DNA of 64,000 nt from JANNSO01 sp964485395 (GCA_964485395.1 CAZAJF010000010.1:40254-104253), one strand, 5' to 3'. Positions 16,323 to 25,047 are shown, counted from the first letter of the stretch. The notes: generated from the sequence alone by a model not told the origin. Made by a program: numbers and translations.

Positions 16323-17033
16323 TCACGGTTTGAAGGGGGCGTCTATAGGCGCCATGATTTTATCGTATTCGCCCGAGGCTCGGAGCTTCTTGATGGCGGC
16401 GGTGAGGAACGCGTCGGTCTTGGCGAAATTGGCGTTGCGAGGTAAGGTTATCTTAACATCAAAGCGGAAGTACAGCTCGCGCTTTATATCGGTGAGCTTC
16501 AGGTCTTTGATGATCGGATCGGTTGCGCCGTCGGCGAAAATGAAGCCGTCGATCCTGCCCGCCTCAAGCTTTTTGATGGAACCTACGAGATCGTAGGATG
16601 GGATCGTGGGGAACGGGAAATACGGGACGTGCGCGGCATCTGTCTCGATTTTATAGGCTGAGAGCTTCTTTTTATCTATGGGGTTGGCCGCGTTGGTGTA
16701 AAGGACGAAGTTTACGTGAAAAATAGTCTCGGTGGAGTAGAGATAGGGAAGCTGGTTGTCATCCAGGGTCGTGTTCTTGATCAAAGGCATCTGAAAATCG
16801 ACCCTGGAGGATTGCACAAGGTCCATGGCGCGCGCGAAAGGCACCAGTTCGATGGTGATTTTCGTGCCCGAGGCGACGTTCATCGCCTTTATAAGGTCAA
16901 TAAGAAAACCTTTTTCCATACTTTCCGCGTAGCCGGGCATTTGGGCCACGGCTACCGTATATGGTTGGGCATATACTGCCAGAGGGAGCAGTACGAGCAT
17001 GACGAGGGCGAAAAAACCGGTTTTTGTCTTCAT
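16323..17033 (-). CDS. Periplasmic solute-binding protein, family 3 (SBP_bac_3)
   Basis: 236 residues. Signal peptide at 1-22 ending AVYAQ, then YTVAVAQMPGYAESMEKGFLIDLIKA, which is the usual start of amino-acid-type family 3 binding proteins. C-terminal NFAKTDAFLTAAIKKLRASGEYDKIM is diagnostic. No ABC permease or ATPase is adjacent, so it may feed a distant transporter or a sensor kinase or receptor. AAGGAG eight bases upstream of the ATG. The promoter has a 17-base perfect palindrome between the -10 element and the ribosome site. Confidence 0.85.
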   Translation of the reverse strand: MKTKTGFFALVMLVLLPLAVYAQPYTVAVAQMPGYAESMEKGFLIDLIKAMNVASGTKITIELVPFARAMDLVQSSRVDFQMPLIKNTTLDDNQLPYLYSTETIFHVNFVLYTNAANPIDKKKLSAYKIETDAAHVPYFPFPTIPSYDLVGSIKKLEAGRIDGFIFADGATDPIIKDLKLTDIKRELYFRFDVKITLPRNANFAKTDAFLTAAIKKLRASGEYDKIMAPIDAPFKP

Positions 17034-17048
17034 AGTAGTGTCTCCTTA

Positions 17049-17065
17049 ACGACATTAAATGTCGT
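17049..17065. promoter_or_regulatory. Palindromic operator candidate
   Basis: ACGACATTAAATGTCGT is a perfect inverted repeat (seven-base arms, three-base centre) located just downstream of the -10 element of the solute-binding-protein promoter, where a bound dimer would block transcription. Confidence 0.45.
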
Positions 17066-17071
17066 ATTTCA

Positions 17072-17100
17072 AATATCGTAGAATTAAATAATAAAGTCAA
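17072..17100 (-). promoter_or_regulatory. sigma70-type promoter of the solute-binding protein gene
   Basis: On the minus strand TTGACT (17100-17095), 17-base spacer, GATATT (17077-17072). The start codon is about 33 bases downstream of the predicted transcription start. Confidence 0.5.
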
Positions 17101-17131
17101 ATTTCTCAATAGTGTCTATTTGTACTGTCTG

Positions 17132-18535
17132 TTAATTCACTGCTTTCTTCAGAAAGATAGCCATATCTTTGAGGGGCTGTTCCGCCACATGCCCTTCGAC
17201 GCCGTATTCTTCCGGGGTTATGACGCCTTTTCCCGTTATGAACAGGTGATTCAATTCTGGGTACCACAATGCCTGGACGTCGCCTCGATCGGCGAGGGAT
17301 TTTTTCCAAGTATTGAAATCAGCTTCCGTCACCTGGTAATCGCGACCGCCTTGCATGATGAGGATCGGTTTTTTGAGCGATCGTGCCGCTTCGGCCGGAT
17401 TATAGGAATTCAGGTCCAGCCAATAGGAAGCGGGAATGCCCAGAAGAAGTTCCGGCGCGTCTTTGCTGGCGGGCGTCAGATTCTTGATTCTTGCGACGTG
17501 CTCCTGAATCTCCCGCAACCGGACGCTTTCTTCGTCGGAAAGCTTGCCGTCAAGCATGGCTATGTAGCGCACTTGCTCCGCGATCGTTTCAGGGAGCGGC
17601 CTGGTAAGCCCGGCGAGAATTATGAATCCGGCGATATCCGGGTTCGCCAAGGCGATGCGCGGTACGAGCATGCCGCCCAGGCTATGCCCCAGGAGGAATA
17701 TTTTTTTCGGATCGATTCCCGGAGTTCCGCGAAGGAGCGTAGCGGCCGCGGCCGCGTCGTCTATGGTTTCTTCCCGCACGGTGAGATTTGCCATGGCGGC
17801 GAGATCCATGCCGTACTTGAAGGATCTTTTTTCGTAGCGGAGCACGGCGATTCCCTGGCTTGCAAGGCCCCACGCGATGTCCCTGAACGGCTTGTTGGGG
17901 CCTATGGTCTCATCCCGGTCGCTTGGACCGGACCCGTGTACCAATACCACGGCGGTAAAAGGGCCTTTGCCATTGGGGAGCGCAAGGGTTCCCGATAGAG
18001 GATAGGCGGGATTCGAGATTATCGTAACGGTTTTTTCCGTAAACGAATTTTTCTTTACGTACGATGGGGACTGCTTGTCCGTTTTCGAGGCGGCCGGATC
18101 CTGGACCGGCTTGAAAAAAAGGCCCGCGATCTTTCCGCTTGCATCGAAGACTATCCTCGTATCCAGGAATCCTCGGGTGAATTTACCCGTAACGGTAACG
18201 ATGTCGTAACCCTTTTCGCGCGCCGAGCCTGTTTGTACCTTGTCTTGCAGGCCGCCGTATTGCTTGAGCACCGAGTCCCAGGTTTCCGAAAGCTTGAGCG
18301 CCGGCATTACCTTGAGCATGGTGGCATCCAACATTTTTTCCGCGCCGGAAAAATCGCGCGAAACGAGCATGTCGAAAAAGGCATGGGCGGCGGGTTCGCG
18401 GGTTTCCGCTTGAGGTACCGCCGCCGCCAGTGCTTCCGGCTTTTGGACCTGGCTGGGCGGAGCGGTGTTGCGGGCGCAGGAAACGAAGACGGCGGATAAA
18501 AATAGCGTCGTGAGGAAAAGCAGTGTTTTGTTCAT
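17132..18535 (-). CDS. Lipoprotein alpha/beta hydrolase with N-terminal DUF3887-like domain
   Basis: 467 residues. Lipoprotein signal peptide ends VFVSC at about 17-21. Residues about 45-150 resemble the small DUF3887 domain often fused to esterases; the rest is an alpha/beta hydrolase with VLVHGSGPSDRDET (oxyanion region), the nucleophile elbow GHSLGG, an acid Asp in GGRDYQV and the His in ELNHLF. Predicted to be an envelope-anchored esterase or acyl-peptidase-like enzyme; substrate unknown. GGAG five bases before the ATG. Stands alone, divergent from the gene at 18660. Confidence 0.85.
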   Translation of the reverse strand: MNKTLLFLTTLFLSAVFVSCARNTAPPSQVQKPEALAAAVPQAETREPAAHAFFDMLVSRDFSGAEKMLDATMLKVMPALKLSETWDSVLKQYGGLQDKVQTGSAREKGYDIVTVTGKFTRGFLDTRIVFDASGKIAGLFFKPVQDPAASKTDKQSPSYVKKNSFTEKTVTIISNPAYPLSGTLALPNGKGPFTAVVLVHGSGPSDRDETIGPNKPFRDIAWGLASQGIAVLRYEKRSFKYGMDLAAMANLTVREETIDDAAAAATLLRGTPGIDPKKIFLLGHSLGGMLVPRIALANPDIAGFIILAGLTRPLPETIAEQVRYIAMLDGKLSDEESVRLREIQEHVARIKNLTPASKDAPELLLGIPASYWLDLNSYNPAEAARSLKKPILIMQGGRDYQVTEADFNTWKKSLADRGDVQALWYPELNHLFITGKGVITPEEYGVEGHVAEQPLKDMAIFLKKAVN

Positions 18536-18659
18536 ATTGGCTCCAACGAGTACGTACTATTTCTGCAGTATTGCAGAAAATAATCCGGGAGTCAATTTTT
18601 AAACTTGCGGATTGTAAACAGGCATTTCATAAAGTATACTCTGCTGATCGGGAGGAATC

Positions 18660-19037
18660 ATGCAAGAGCGCAGCGGTTTTAAAGTGTACTTGGCATTGCT
18701 CGCGCTGAGCCTGGTCCTTGGCGTGGCTACCGTGCTTACGCTCATCCCCGCGGCCGGCGCGAGTTGGCCCAATATACTCGGCTACAAGTCGCTGTGCACG
18801 TTCGCCCCCATCGCAACTGTCATCATGGCGTTGGTTACGGAATGCGTCTGCGTAATCAGGGGAAGGCTGTTCGGCCCGAGGCGGGGAGTGAAGCGGACAT
18901 GGGCGGTTCCCGTTATCGTGGCGCTGGCGTTGGCCGGCACGTTGATTTTTTCCGTTCCCGCATACGTAAAGGCTAAAACCGACGCTTCGACGTCGGCGAG
19001 CGTCGCGTCCGCCGATGCGTCGAAATTACACGAATAA
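18660..19037 (+). CDS. Small membrane protein of unknown function
   Basis: 125 residues with three helices (about 8-30, 40-62, 80-100) and a Ser/Ala-rich tail. GGGAGGA precedes the ATG. Not recognised. It ends 10 bases before the CoA-binding-protein gene and is probably cotranscribed with it. Confidence 0.6.
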   Translation: MQERSGFKVYLALLALSLVLGVATVLTLIPAAGASWPNILGYKSLCTFAPIATVIMALVTECVCVIRGRLFGPRRGVKRTWAVPVIVALALAGTLIFSVPAYVKAKTDASTSASVASADASKLHE

Positions 19038-19047
19038 GGAAGAAGCC

Positions 19048-19500
19048 ATGAACGAAAAAAAAGACATAGAGGACTTTACCGCGCAAAAATCCCTGGCGAT
19101 TGTCGGGTTTTCCCGCAAGACCGCCTCGATGAGCCATAGCGTGCGGCGCGAGCTCGTAGCAAAGGGTTACACGATTTATGCGGTAAATCCTGAGGTCAAG
19201 CTGATCGAGGATATCGTGGTGTATCCCGACGTGGCCTCGATCCCCGGAAAGGTCGGCGGCGCGATCTTCATGACTCCCGCCGTACGCACTGCCGGAGCCA
19301 TCGCCGCCGCGGCAGGCGCGGGCGTCGAGCGGGTGTGGATGCAGCAAGGCGCGGAAAGCGATGAGGCTATCCGATACTGCAAAGACAAAAACCTGAGCGC
19401 GGTGTGGGGCCGATGCATCCTGATGTTCGCCGAACCGGTAAGTTCCTATCACGCCTTCCACCGGTTTTTCCTGCGGCTTTTCGGCAAGCTCCCCCGCTAG
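19048..19500 (+). CDS. CoA-binding (YccU-like) Rossmann protein
   Basis: 150 residues. The Rossmann fold begins LAIVGFSRKTASMSHSVRREL, continues YAVNPE and IFMTPAVRTAGAI and ends with VWMQQGAESDEAI, matching the CoA_binding_2 family of small cytoplasmic proteins. Biochemical role unknown in general. AGGAAG upstream supports the ATG at 19048. Its stop codon TAG lies inside the first copy of a tandem GC-rich repeat. Confidence 0.85.
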   Translation: MNEKKDIEDFTAQKSLAIVGFSRKTASMSHSVRRELVAKGYTIYAVNPEVKLIEDIVVYPDVASIPGKVGGAIFMTPAVRTAGAIAAAAGAGVERVWMQQGAESDEAIRYCKDKNLSAVWGRCILMFAEPVSSYHAFHRFFLRLFGKLPR

Positions 19501-19569
19501 GCGGGGGACCCACCGCTAGGCGGGGGACCCACCGCTAGGCGGGGGACCCACCGCTAGGCGGAGGTTCCA
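19494..19569. repeat. 19-bp tandem repeat of hairpins between convergent genes
   Basis: Unit CCGCTAGGCGGGGGACCCA occurs three times exactly (19494-19550), and a fourth copy diverges after CCGCTAGGCGG. Each unit contains CCGC-TAG-GCGG, a small hairpin. Copy 1 supplies the TAG stop of the CoA-binding gene and copy 4, read on the other strand, the TAG stop of the RNB nuclease gene. Confidence 0.9.
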
Positions 19570-21041
19570 GCCTTCTCGAAGTCTATGTAGCCGTTTTCGG
19601 GATCCACGCTTACAAGCCTGGCCCTGAGCCTGTCTCCCACGTCGAGGCCCTTCTCGCCCTTGACGAGCCTGCCTTCCACCGGCGGATCGAGGAGGCGCAG
19701 CCAGGTTCCCTTGAATGCCGCGCCGGTAATCATCGCCTCGAATTCCTGCCCGATCCTCGACTCGAGGAGCAGGGCGGAAGCGGACTTGCCCACCCGGCGT
19801 TCCACCTTGTTCACGGTATCCGCCTGCATGGTGCAGCGCTCCGCGACCATGGTCAGCTCCTCGCGGCCGTACGGGGACGGGACGCCCGCCAGAGCGGCCT
19901 TGAGCAGCCGATGCGTCACCAGGTCCGGGTAGCGGCGGTTGGGCGCGGTGGAGTGTGAATAATCCTTAACGGCAAGCCCGAAATGGCCTTCCGGCGCGTC
20001 GCCGGGGAACTGGGCTACGTACTCGCCGGCTCCCAGCAGCTTGAGTACCGCCAGCGAAAGTTCGGCGAAGTTTTCCGGGTCTTTCGCCCTTGACGCGTTC
20101 AGGAACAAAGAGAGAGCCTTGGGGTCGGGATCCGGAGGAAGCACGGCTCCATGCTCCGCGGCTATGGCCACGATCCTGTTCCATCGTTTGGGATTCTTAA
20201 CGACGCGTCGAAGGGTGGGGAATCCCTTTTCCGAGAGAAATCGGGCGACGACTCCGTTTGCAGCCACCATCATATTTTCTATCATGTCCCTGGCGCGGTT
20301 TCTCCTGCCGGCCTCGAGGCTTGAAACATTGACCCCTGAAAACCGGGCATGAAGTTCCCTCGAGTCAAAATCCAGGGCGCCGCGCTCCGATCGTTTTTTC
20401 TTGAGGGCGACCGAGATGGAATCCTGCAGCAACAGGCTTGTTTCCAGCCCCTTTACGGCCGCGATCTCCGGCAGTACCCCTGTGGCGCCTTCAAGCCAAA
20501 GCGCGACATCGTCGTAATTCAGCCGGGCTTTGTTGCGCACCAGCGAACGGTAAATCGTCGAGGAGGCCAGCGTGCCGTCCGCGTCGAGCGTCAATTCCAT
20601 GACCAACGCGAAACGGTCCTCGTTGAAGTTGAGCGATGTAAGGCCGGTGGAGAGTTTTTGCGGAAGCATGAAGAAAATTTCAGCCGCCGTGTAGACGGTG
20701 CAGGTATTGTGCAGGGCATGGGCGTTGATCTGCGAATCGGGCTTTACGAAGGCGTCGACGTCCGCTATCGCTATGAACAGCCGAACCCCTCCGCCGGGGA
20801 TGCTCTCCGCGGCGCTGAGCTGGTCGAGGTCTCGGGAGTCGTCATCGTCGATGGAGCACCAGAGGAGGTTTCTTTGATCCCTGACATCGGATCCGCCCAA
20901 AGCGCCGGAGGGTTCCAGCGAGGAAAGCTCCGCCAGCACCAGGGGCGAGAAATCAGCCAAGAGCCCGTGTTCGGTCATGGCGCGGCGCGCGATGCGGGAC
21001 AGGAATTCCTTGTGGTCGTCATGCATGGTTGTATCGTTCAT
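19554..21041 (-). CDS. RNB-domain exoribonuclease (RNase II/R family)
   Basis: 495 residues. The RNB catalytic motif is present as CSIDDDDSRDLDQL at about 66-79, with DVDAFVKPDS, then SNRRYPDLVTHR-like sequence (APNRRYPDLVTHR) near 370 and a short S1-like C terminus (VGDRLRARLVSVD). It degrades RNA 3' to 5' in the cytoplasm. It lacks the N-terminal cold-shock domains of full RNase R, so it belongs to the short RNB group. Start may be 21041 or an ATG at 21026. Downstream of the ABC-F gene with 53 bases between; possibly cotranscribed. Confidence 0.88.
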   Translation of the reverse strand: MNDTTMHDDHKEFLSRIARRAMTEHGLLADFSPLVLAELSSLEPSGALGGSDVRDQRNLLWCSIDDDDSRDLDQLSAAESIPGGGVRLFIAIADVDAFVKPDSQINAHALHNTCTVYTAAEIFFMLPQKLSTGLTSLNFNEDRFALVMELTLDADGTLASSTIYRSLVRNKARLNYDDVALWLEGATGVLPEIAAVKGLETSLLLQDSISVALKKKRSERGALDFDSRELHARFSGVNVSSLEAGRRNRARDMIENMMVAANGVVARFLSEKGFPTLRRVVKNPKRWNRIVAIAAEHGAVLPPDPDPKALSLFLNASRAKDPENFAELSLAVLKLLGAGEYVAQFPGDAPEGHFGLAVKDYSHSTAPNRRYPDLVTHRLLKAALAGVPSPYGREELTMVAERCTMQADTVNKVERRVGKSASALLLESRIGQEFEAMITGAAFKGTWLRLLDPPVEGRLVKGEKGLDVGDRLRARLVSVDPENGYIDFEKAGTSA

Positions 21042-21094
21042 CGTACAAGTATATCCTTAAAATCACCGATTGCCACTGGTTTTTTTCCAACCGT

Positions 21095-23011
21095 CTACGT
21101 ACCCCATTTCGTATAGTGCCGCTCGATCTCCTCGAGCGCCTCCTGAAGATCGTTGGACAGCTTGCGGCCCAACGCAAAATCGCGTTTGTCGAAGGCTTCC
21201 TTTATGTGCCTCTCGAGACGGGATTTTTTTTCTTCCAGAACCATTATCTTCTCCTCGAGCGATGCGGCCGCGGAACCGATGACTGTTTTTTTTGCGCGCA
21301 GTATGGAATTATTGCGATTCATGACTTCACCCGAGGGCTTGCCGGCGCTCTTTCCCTTGCCTGCCGCGGATCTTCCCGCCGACAGGGCTCCGGACTCCAG
21401 CCAGAATTCGGAGAAGGTGCCCTCGAAGGGCTCGAAGCGCCCGTTTCCCGCGAACACGATGCGGTCTGCCACTTTTTCTATGAAGTAGCGGTCGTGCGAG
21501 ACGAGCAGTATCGTTCCGTCGTATTCGGCCAGCCGATCCTCGACCGATTCGCGCGCGTCGATGTCCAGGTGGTTGGTCGGCTCGTCCAGTATCAGGAAAT
21601 TAGAGCCCGTCCAGATGGCGCGTGCCAGTTGCAGGCGATTCAATTCGCCGCCCGAGAGCGTGTCTATCGCGCGGTCGGGGTCGCCCCGGCCAAAGCCGAA
21701 ATCGCGGAGCAATGCGCGTATCTCGCCTTCCTTGGCGCCCAGGCTTTCAAATTCCTCGCGAACTGTGCAACCCCGGCGAAAACCGTCGCGGTCTTGCGCG
21801 ACGTAACCCAGTTTCATCCCGGGGCTTACGCGGAGCGGGCCGTTTTCCCAATCATGGCCATCCACGAGGTCGCGGAGGAAGGTCGTCTTGCCGCAGCCGT
21901 TGTGGCCTACGAGCGCTACGCGTTCACCGGTAAGCACGTCGAAACTGGCGTTGCCGAAGAGTTGATTTTCTCCCCATGCGCGCGAGTATTTATCCACGAT
22001 CAGGGCAAAGTCGCTCTTTACCTCTGCGGCTCCGCGACCGGAGAACGACGCGGTGATGGCCGTGGAGCCAAGCGTCGGCCTGTCTACGGCATGTTCTTTT
22101 TCCCGTTCCAGTTGATGTCGCCTCGCTCGGAGGCGCTGGCCGAACACGGACCCGCCTTGATTCGTATGGGTCGCGGCCAGCACAGCGAAGCGCTGGACCA
22201 TTTCCTCGAGTCTCGCGATCTTTTTTTTGGAGGCTTGCCAGTCGGCGCCCTGCGATGCGGCGTTACGCAGTTTTTCCAAGCGGTAGCCCGAGTAATCGCC
22301 GGAATATTCCTTTACTTTTCCGCCGTCGAGTTCGACGATCTTTTCTACGACGCGGTCCAGGAGCAGGCGGTTGTGCGATACCACGAGCACGGCCGCCTTC
22401 TGGTTCACGAGGAATTCCTCGAGCCAGGCCATGCCCCAAAAATCAAGGTGATTGCCCGGCTCGTCCAGGATGAGGACGCCGGGATTTCCCTGAAGCGTCC
22501 TCGCCAGCGCCAACGTGCCGCGCTCCCCGCCGGAAAGGCTGGCGGCCCGCACGTGTTCCCGGCCGCCCAAGCCTACCAGCGAGAGAGCCCTGCCGGCCCG
22601 TTCCTCGGCGAAGTCGCCTCCTGCGTCCTCGAACGCCTCGAGGGCGCGTTCATACGACCTCATGAGCGCCGGCAAGGTTTTTTCTACGGCGGTGGACAAG
22701 GCCTCCTCGGCCGCCCGCAGGGTCGCCGTAGCGCGGACAGATTCGGCCAATAGGTATTCGAGCGCCGTCGATTCGCCCTGAGGCTCTATATGCTGCGCCA
22801 GATAGCCTATCTTGAGTTTCGGCGCGGCTATGCGGCTTCCGCGGAAATCGTCGTCGATACCGGCCAGCGCGTTGAGCAGCGTGGTCTTGCCGGCGCCGTT
22901 TGGGCCCACGAGCCCGATACGGTCGCCTTCGTGTATCGCCATGGTTACGGATTGAAGGACGACGGTCCCCGCATAATCCCTGTAAAGATCCCTGCATTCT
23001 AAAAGGCTCAT
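21095..23011 (-). CDS. ABC-F family ribosome-acting ATPase
   Basis: 638 residues with two ABC domains and no membrane segment. Walker A motifs are GPNGAGKTT (about 36-44) and GHNGCGKTT, signatures SGGERGTLALAR and LSGGELNRLQLAR, with ILDEPGNHLDFWG and LDEPTNHLDIDA; an interdomain linker and a C-terminal coiled coil (about 560-635) are typical. ABC-F proteins act on stalled ribosomes or confer resistance to ribosome-targeting antibiotics. AAGGAG seven bases before the ATG at 23011 fixes the start. A strong promoter, a short ORF and an intrinsic terminator lie upstream, an attenuator-like arrangement. Confidence 0.92.
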   Translation of the reverse strand: MSLLECRDLYRDYAGTVVLQSVTMAIHEGDRIGLVGPNGAGKTTLLNALAGIDDDFRGSRIAAPKLKIGYLAQHIEPQGESTALEYLLAESVRATATLRAAEEALSTAVEKTLPALMRSYERALEAFEDAGGDFAEERAGRALSLVGLGGREHVRAASLSGGERGTLALARTLQGNPGVLILDEPGNHLDFWGMAWLEEFLVNQKAAVLVVSHNRLLLDRVVEKIVELDGGKVKEYSGDYSGYRLEKLRNAASQGADWQASKKKIARLEEMVQRFAVLAATHTNQGGSVFGQRLRARRHQLEREKEHAVDRPTLGSTAITASFSGRGAAEVKSDFALIVDKYSRAWGENQLFGNASFDVLTGERVALVGHNGCGKTTFLRDLVDGHDWENGPLRVSPGMKLGYVAQDRDGFRRGCTVREEFESLGAKEGEIRALLRDFGFGRGDPDRAIDTLSGGELNRLQLARAIWTGSNFLILDEPTNHLDIDARESVEDRLAEYDGTILLVSHDRYFIEKVADRIVFAGNGRFEPFEGTFSEFWLESGALSAGRSAAGKGKSAGKPSGEVMNRNNSILRAKKTVIGSAAASLEEKIMVLEEKKSRLERHIKEAFDKRDFALGRKLSNDLQEALEEIERHYTKWGT

Positions 23012-23082
23012 ACGTGTTCTCCTTCCGAGAGCCGCATTTTTCCTTCCCGTACCGCAACGCCGTATTTTATCGCAACATGACC

Positions 23083-23122
23083 ATAAAATAAAAAAGCCGC
23101 GACCCGGGAGGGCTGCGGCTTT
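23083..23122 (-). terminator. Intrinsic terminator in the ABC-F leader
   Basis: AAAGCCGC/GCGGCTTT arms (23122-23115 with 23100-23093), internal GC pairs, then TTTTTTATTTT on the minus strand. It ends about 72 bases before the ABC-F start codon and about 100 bases after the upstream promoter. Confidence 0.8.
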
Positions 23123-23140
23123 CACACATCAGAATTACTT

Positions 23141-23221
23141 CTATGTTTTCAAGCGGGCAGACCTGTCCCTAGGCACCGAAAAATCATTGGTTTTTCTGCT
23201 GAACGGTCTGTTTGCTATCAT
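23141..23221 (-). CDS. Possible 26-residue leader peptide of the ABC-F gene
   Basis: ATG at 23221 is three to five bases after the predicted transcription start, so it would be read as a leaderless message; there is no ribosome site. The peptide starts MIANRPFSRKTNDFS and is rich in Arg and Lys. The stop is 19 bases before the terminator stem. Known ABC-F resistance genes are controlled by ribosome stalling on such leaders, but this ORF is supported only by position. Confidence 0.3.
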   Translation of the reverse strand: MIANRPFSRKTNDFSVPRDRSARLKT

Positions 23222-23232
23222 AACGGTTTAAA

Positions 23233-23259
23233 AATATATCAGAGCCGCCACTATGTCAA
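23233..23259 (-). promoter_or_regulatory. Near-consensus promoter of the ABC-F leader
   Basis: Perfect TTGACA (23259-23254) with TATATT at 15-base or TATTTT at 17-base spacing. Transcription would begin near 23225 and meet the terminator about 105-140 bases later, giving either a short RNA or, on read-through, the ABC-F mRNA. Confidence 0.6.
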
Positions 23260-23360
23260 CGGAAACTATCGTTATAATCGATTTTTAGAATATGCAGCAC
23301 GGCGTTTTCTTTTTTGCAAAGCACTGGACATGCGATCTTCAATGCATAAGTATTGATACT

Positions 23361-24734
23361 ATGGAAGCAAAGCAACGTTTAAGCCTGCGCATAAGCTTGG
23401 CCGGGTCCCTGGTTATCGCCGTTCTCCTCACCAGTCTCCTTCTAGGCGGCGTTACCTTCGCGATGTGGAAGAAGTCCCTGCGCGACGATTTGATCCGCCG
23501 CATGAGCGATCTCGCCGGGGCGGCCGCCCTGCTCGTGGATCCAGGCATCCACGCGGGATTGGTCAAGCCTTCCGACATGGAAGGTCCCGCCTACAACGAC
23601 TTGCGGTCGCGGCTCTTGGGCCTGCGTTCCCTCAGTTCCGATATTCACTTCCTGTATACGTTCCGCTTGGCGCCCGGAGATGAGAACCCCCGGTTCGTCC
23701 TGGATACCGGCACTCCCGGAAAAGATTTCAGCCCGTTGGGGGAAGAGTATCAAAGCACTACGGACACTTTGCGCTCGGCGTTTTCCAAGCCCTGGCGGGT
23801 GAGGGTGGAGCGGTCTTTCTACAGCGACCAATGGGGTACCTGGCTGTCGGCATACGCTCCCATCCTGCGCCCGGACGGCACCCTCGAGGCGGTGCTCGGC
23901 ATGGACATGGACGCCGGGCGGATCATCCTCATGGAGAATAATTTATTACTGTTGATGACAGGGCTTACCGTCGGCATCATCCTGCTCATGGGCGGATTCT
24001 CGCTGGTCATCGCCAAGCGCATCGCGCGGCCGCTCCTGGCCTTGAGCCAGGACATGGGCCGCATCCAAGAACTGCAACTGGAGGCCGACCTGGAGATAAA
24101 CACGAATATCAGCGAGGTGGCTATCATGCACGTCGCGCTAGAAAACATGAAGATGGGTTTGCGCTCCTTCCGCAAGTTCGTTCCGGCGGATCTCGTCACG
24201 CAGCTCATAAGCATGCAGAAGGAAGCCGTCTTGGGTACGTCCAAGCAGGAGCTTACCATTTTTTTCTGCGACCTTGAAAACTCCACCACCGCCGGAGAGA
24301 TGCTGTCGTCCGAGGACTTGAACAGGCTCATGACCGGATATTTCCAGACCGTTACCAGAATCCTCCAAAAACACGGCGCCACGGTGGACAAATTCATCGG
24401 GGATGCGGTGATGGCCTTTTGGAACGCCCCGCTTCCCCTGCCGGATCATGCCCTCCGGGGCGCCCGGGCTTCCCTGGAAATCCGGAAAGAAATGGATATC
24501 CAACAGCTTGAATGGCAGGACAAAGGCTTGCCTGCGCTGGCAACCCGAATCGGCCTCAATACCGGCATCGTGCTGGTCGGCAACGTAGGACACGAAAAAC
24601 GCCTTTCGTATACGGCGATGGGCGATGCCGTAAACCTGGCCAGCCGGCTTGAGAGCCTTAATAAATATTATGGCACGCGCATACTCGTGGGCGAGGAAAC
24701 CTTGGCTCGGTTGGGCGACGCGCTCTGCAGGTGA
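23361..24734 (+). CDS. Membrane sensor adenylate/guanylate cyclase (class III), ended by an in-frame TGA
   Basis: 457 residues from the ATG at 23361 (a longer frame to 23292 has no ribosome site either). Helix about 12-34, periplasmic sensor about 35-195, helix about 200-222, HAMP-like linker, then a class III cyclase domain: FFCDLENSTT with the first metal Asp, FIGDAVMAFWNAP with the second, and GDAVNLASRLE. The protein stops at ALCR-TGA, exactly where homologues continue with a VDxVxVKGK tail. The next codons in the same frame (FVDKVAVKGK and on) supply that tail. So either a nonsense mutation removed the C terminus, or the stop is read through. Confidence 0.85.
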   Translation: MEAKQRLSLRISLAGSLVIAVLLTSLLLGGVTFAMWKKSLRDDLIRRMSDLAGAAALLVDPGIHAGLVKPSDMEGPAYNDLRSRLLGLRSLSSDIHFLYTFRLAPGDENPRFVLDTGTPGKDFSPLGEEYQSTTDTLRSAFSKPWRVRVERSFYSDQWGTWLSAYAPILRPDGTLEAVLGMDMDAGRIILMENNLLLLMTGLTVGIILLMGGFSLVIAKRIARPLLALSQDMGRIQELQLEADLEINTNISEVAIMHVALENMKMGLRSFRKFVPADLVTQLISMQKEAVLGTSKQELTIFFCDLENSTTAGEMLSSEDLNRLMTGYFQTVTRILQKHGATVDKFIGDAVMAFWNAPLPLPDHALRGARASLEIRKEMDIQQLEWQDKGLPALATRIGLNTGIVLVGNVGHEKRLSYTAMGDAVNLASRLESLNKYYGTRILVGEETLARLGDALCR

Positions 24735-25010
24735 TTCGTGGACAAAGTCGCGGTAAAGGGGAAAAGCAAAGGAATCCTCATAGCGGAAATCGCCGACGAG
24801 CGGCCGGGATGGTGGGATGCCTACGATGCAGCCTGGCAGGCGTACGAAGCCCGGGATTGGCAAAACGCCCTGGCTGGATTCAAGCTTGTGATTCGATCCG
24901 ACGGAATCGAGGACGGACCCTCCAGGATTCTTGGAGCGCGCTGCCGCCGGTTCCTTGAGCAGGGAGTCCCCGCCGACTGGACGGGAACATGGTTCATGCA
25001 GGAAAAATGA
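24735..25010 (+). pseudogene. Detached C-terminal tail of the cyclase (after in-frame TGA)
   Basis: Reads in the same frame as the cyclase: FVDKVAVKGKSKG (the usual end of the cyclase core) followed by a TPR-like segment (DAYDAAWQAYEARDWQNALAGF) and ADWTGTWFMQEK. A GTG at 24738 could restart translation, but its upstream GGTGATTC is a poor ribosome site. Best explained as the tail of the upstream gene. Confidence 0.7.
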
Positions 25011-25047
25011 CCGGAGAGCCGGACCCCTATTGGCCGCCCCGCGGGAT

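Noticed and set aside
19494..19569. Tandem repeat considered as a CRISPR array
   Set aside because: Repeats are adjacent without spacers and no cas genes are present.
21029..22753. 574-codon plus-strand frame
   Set aside because: Antisense of the ABC-F gene, with no motif of its own.
24732..24734. TGA read as selenocysteine
   Set aside because: No selenoprotein family here and no SECIS-like hairpin noted directly downstream; Sec has no role at this position in cyclases.
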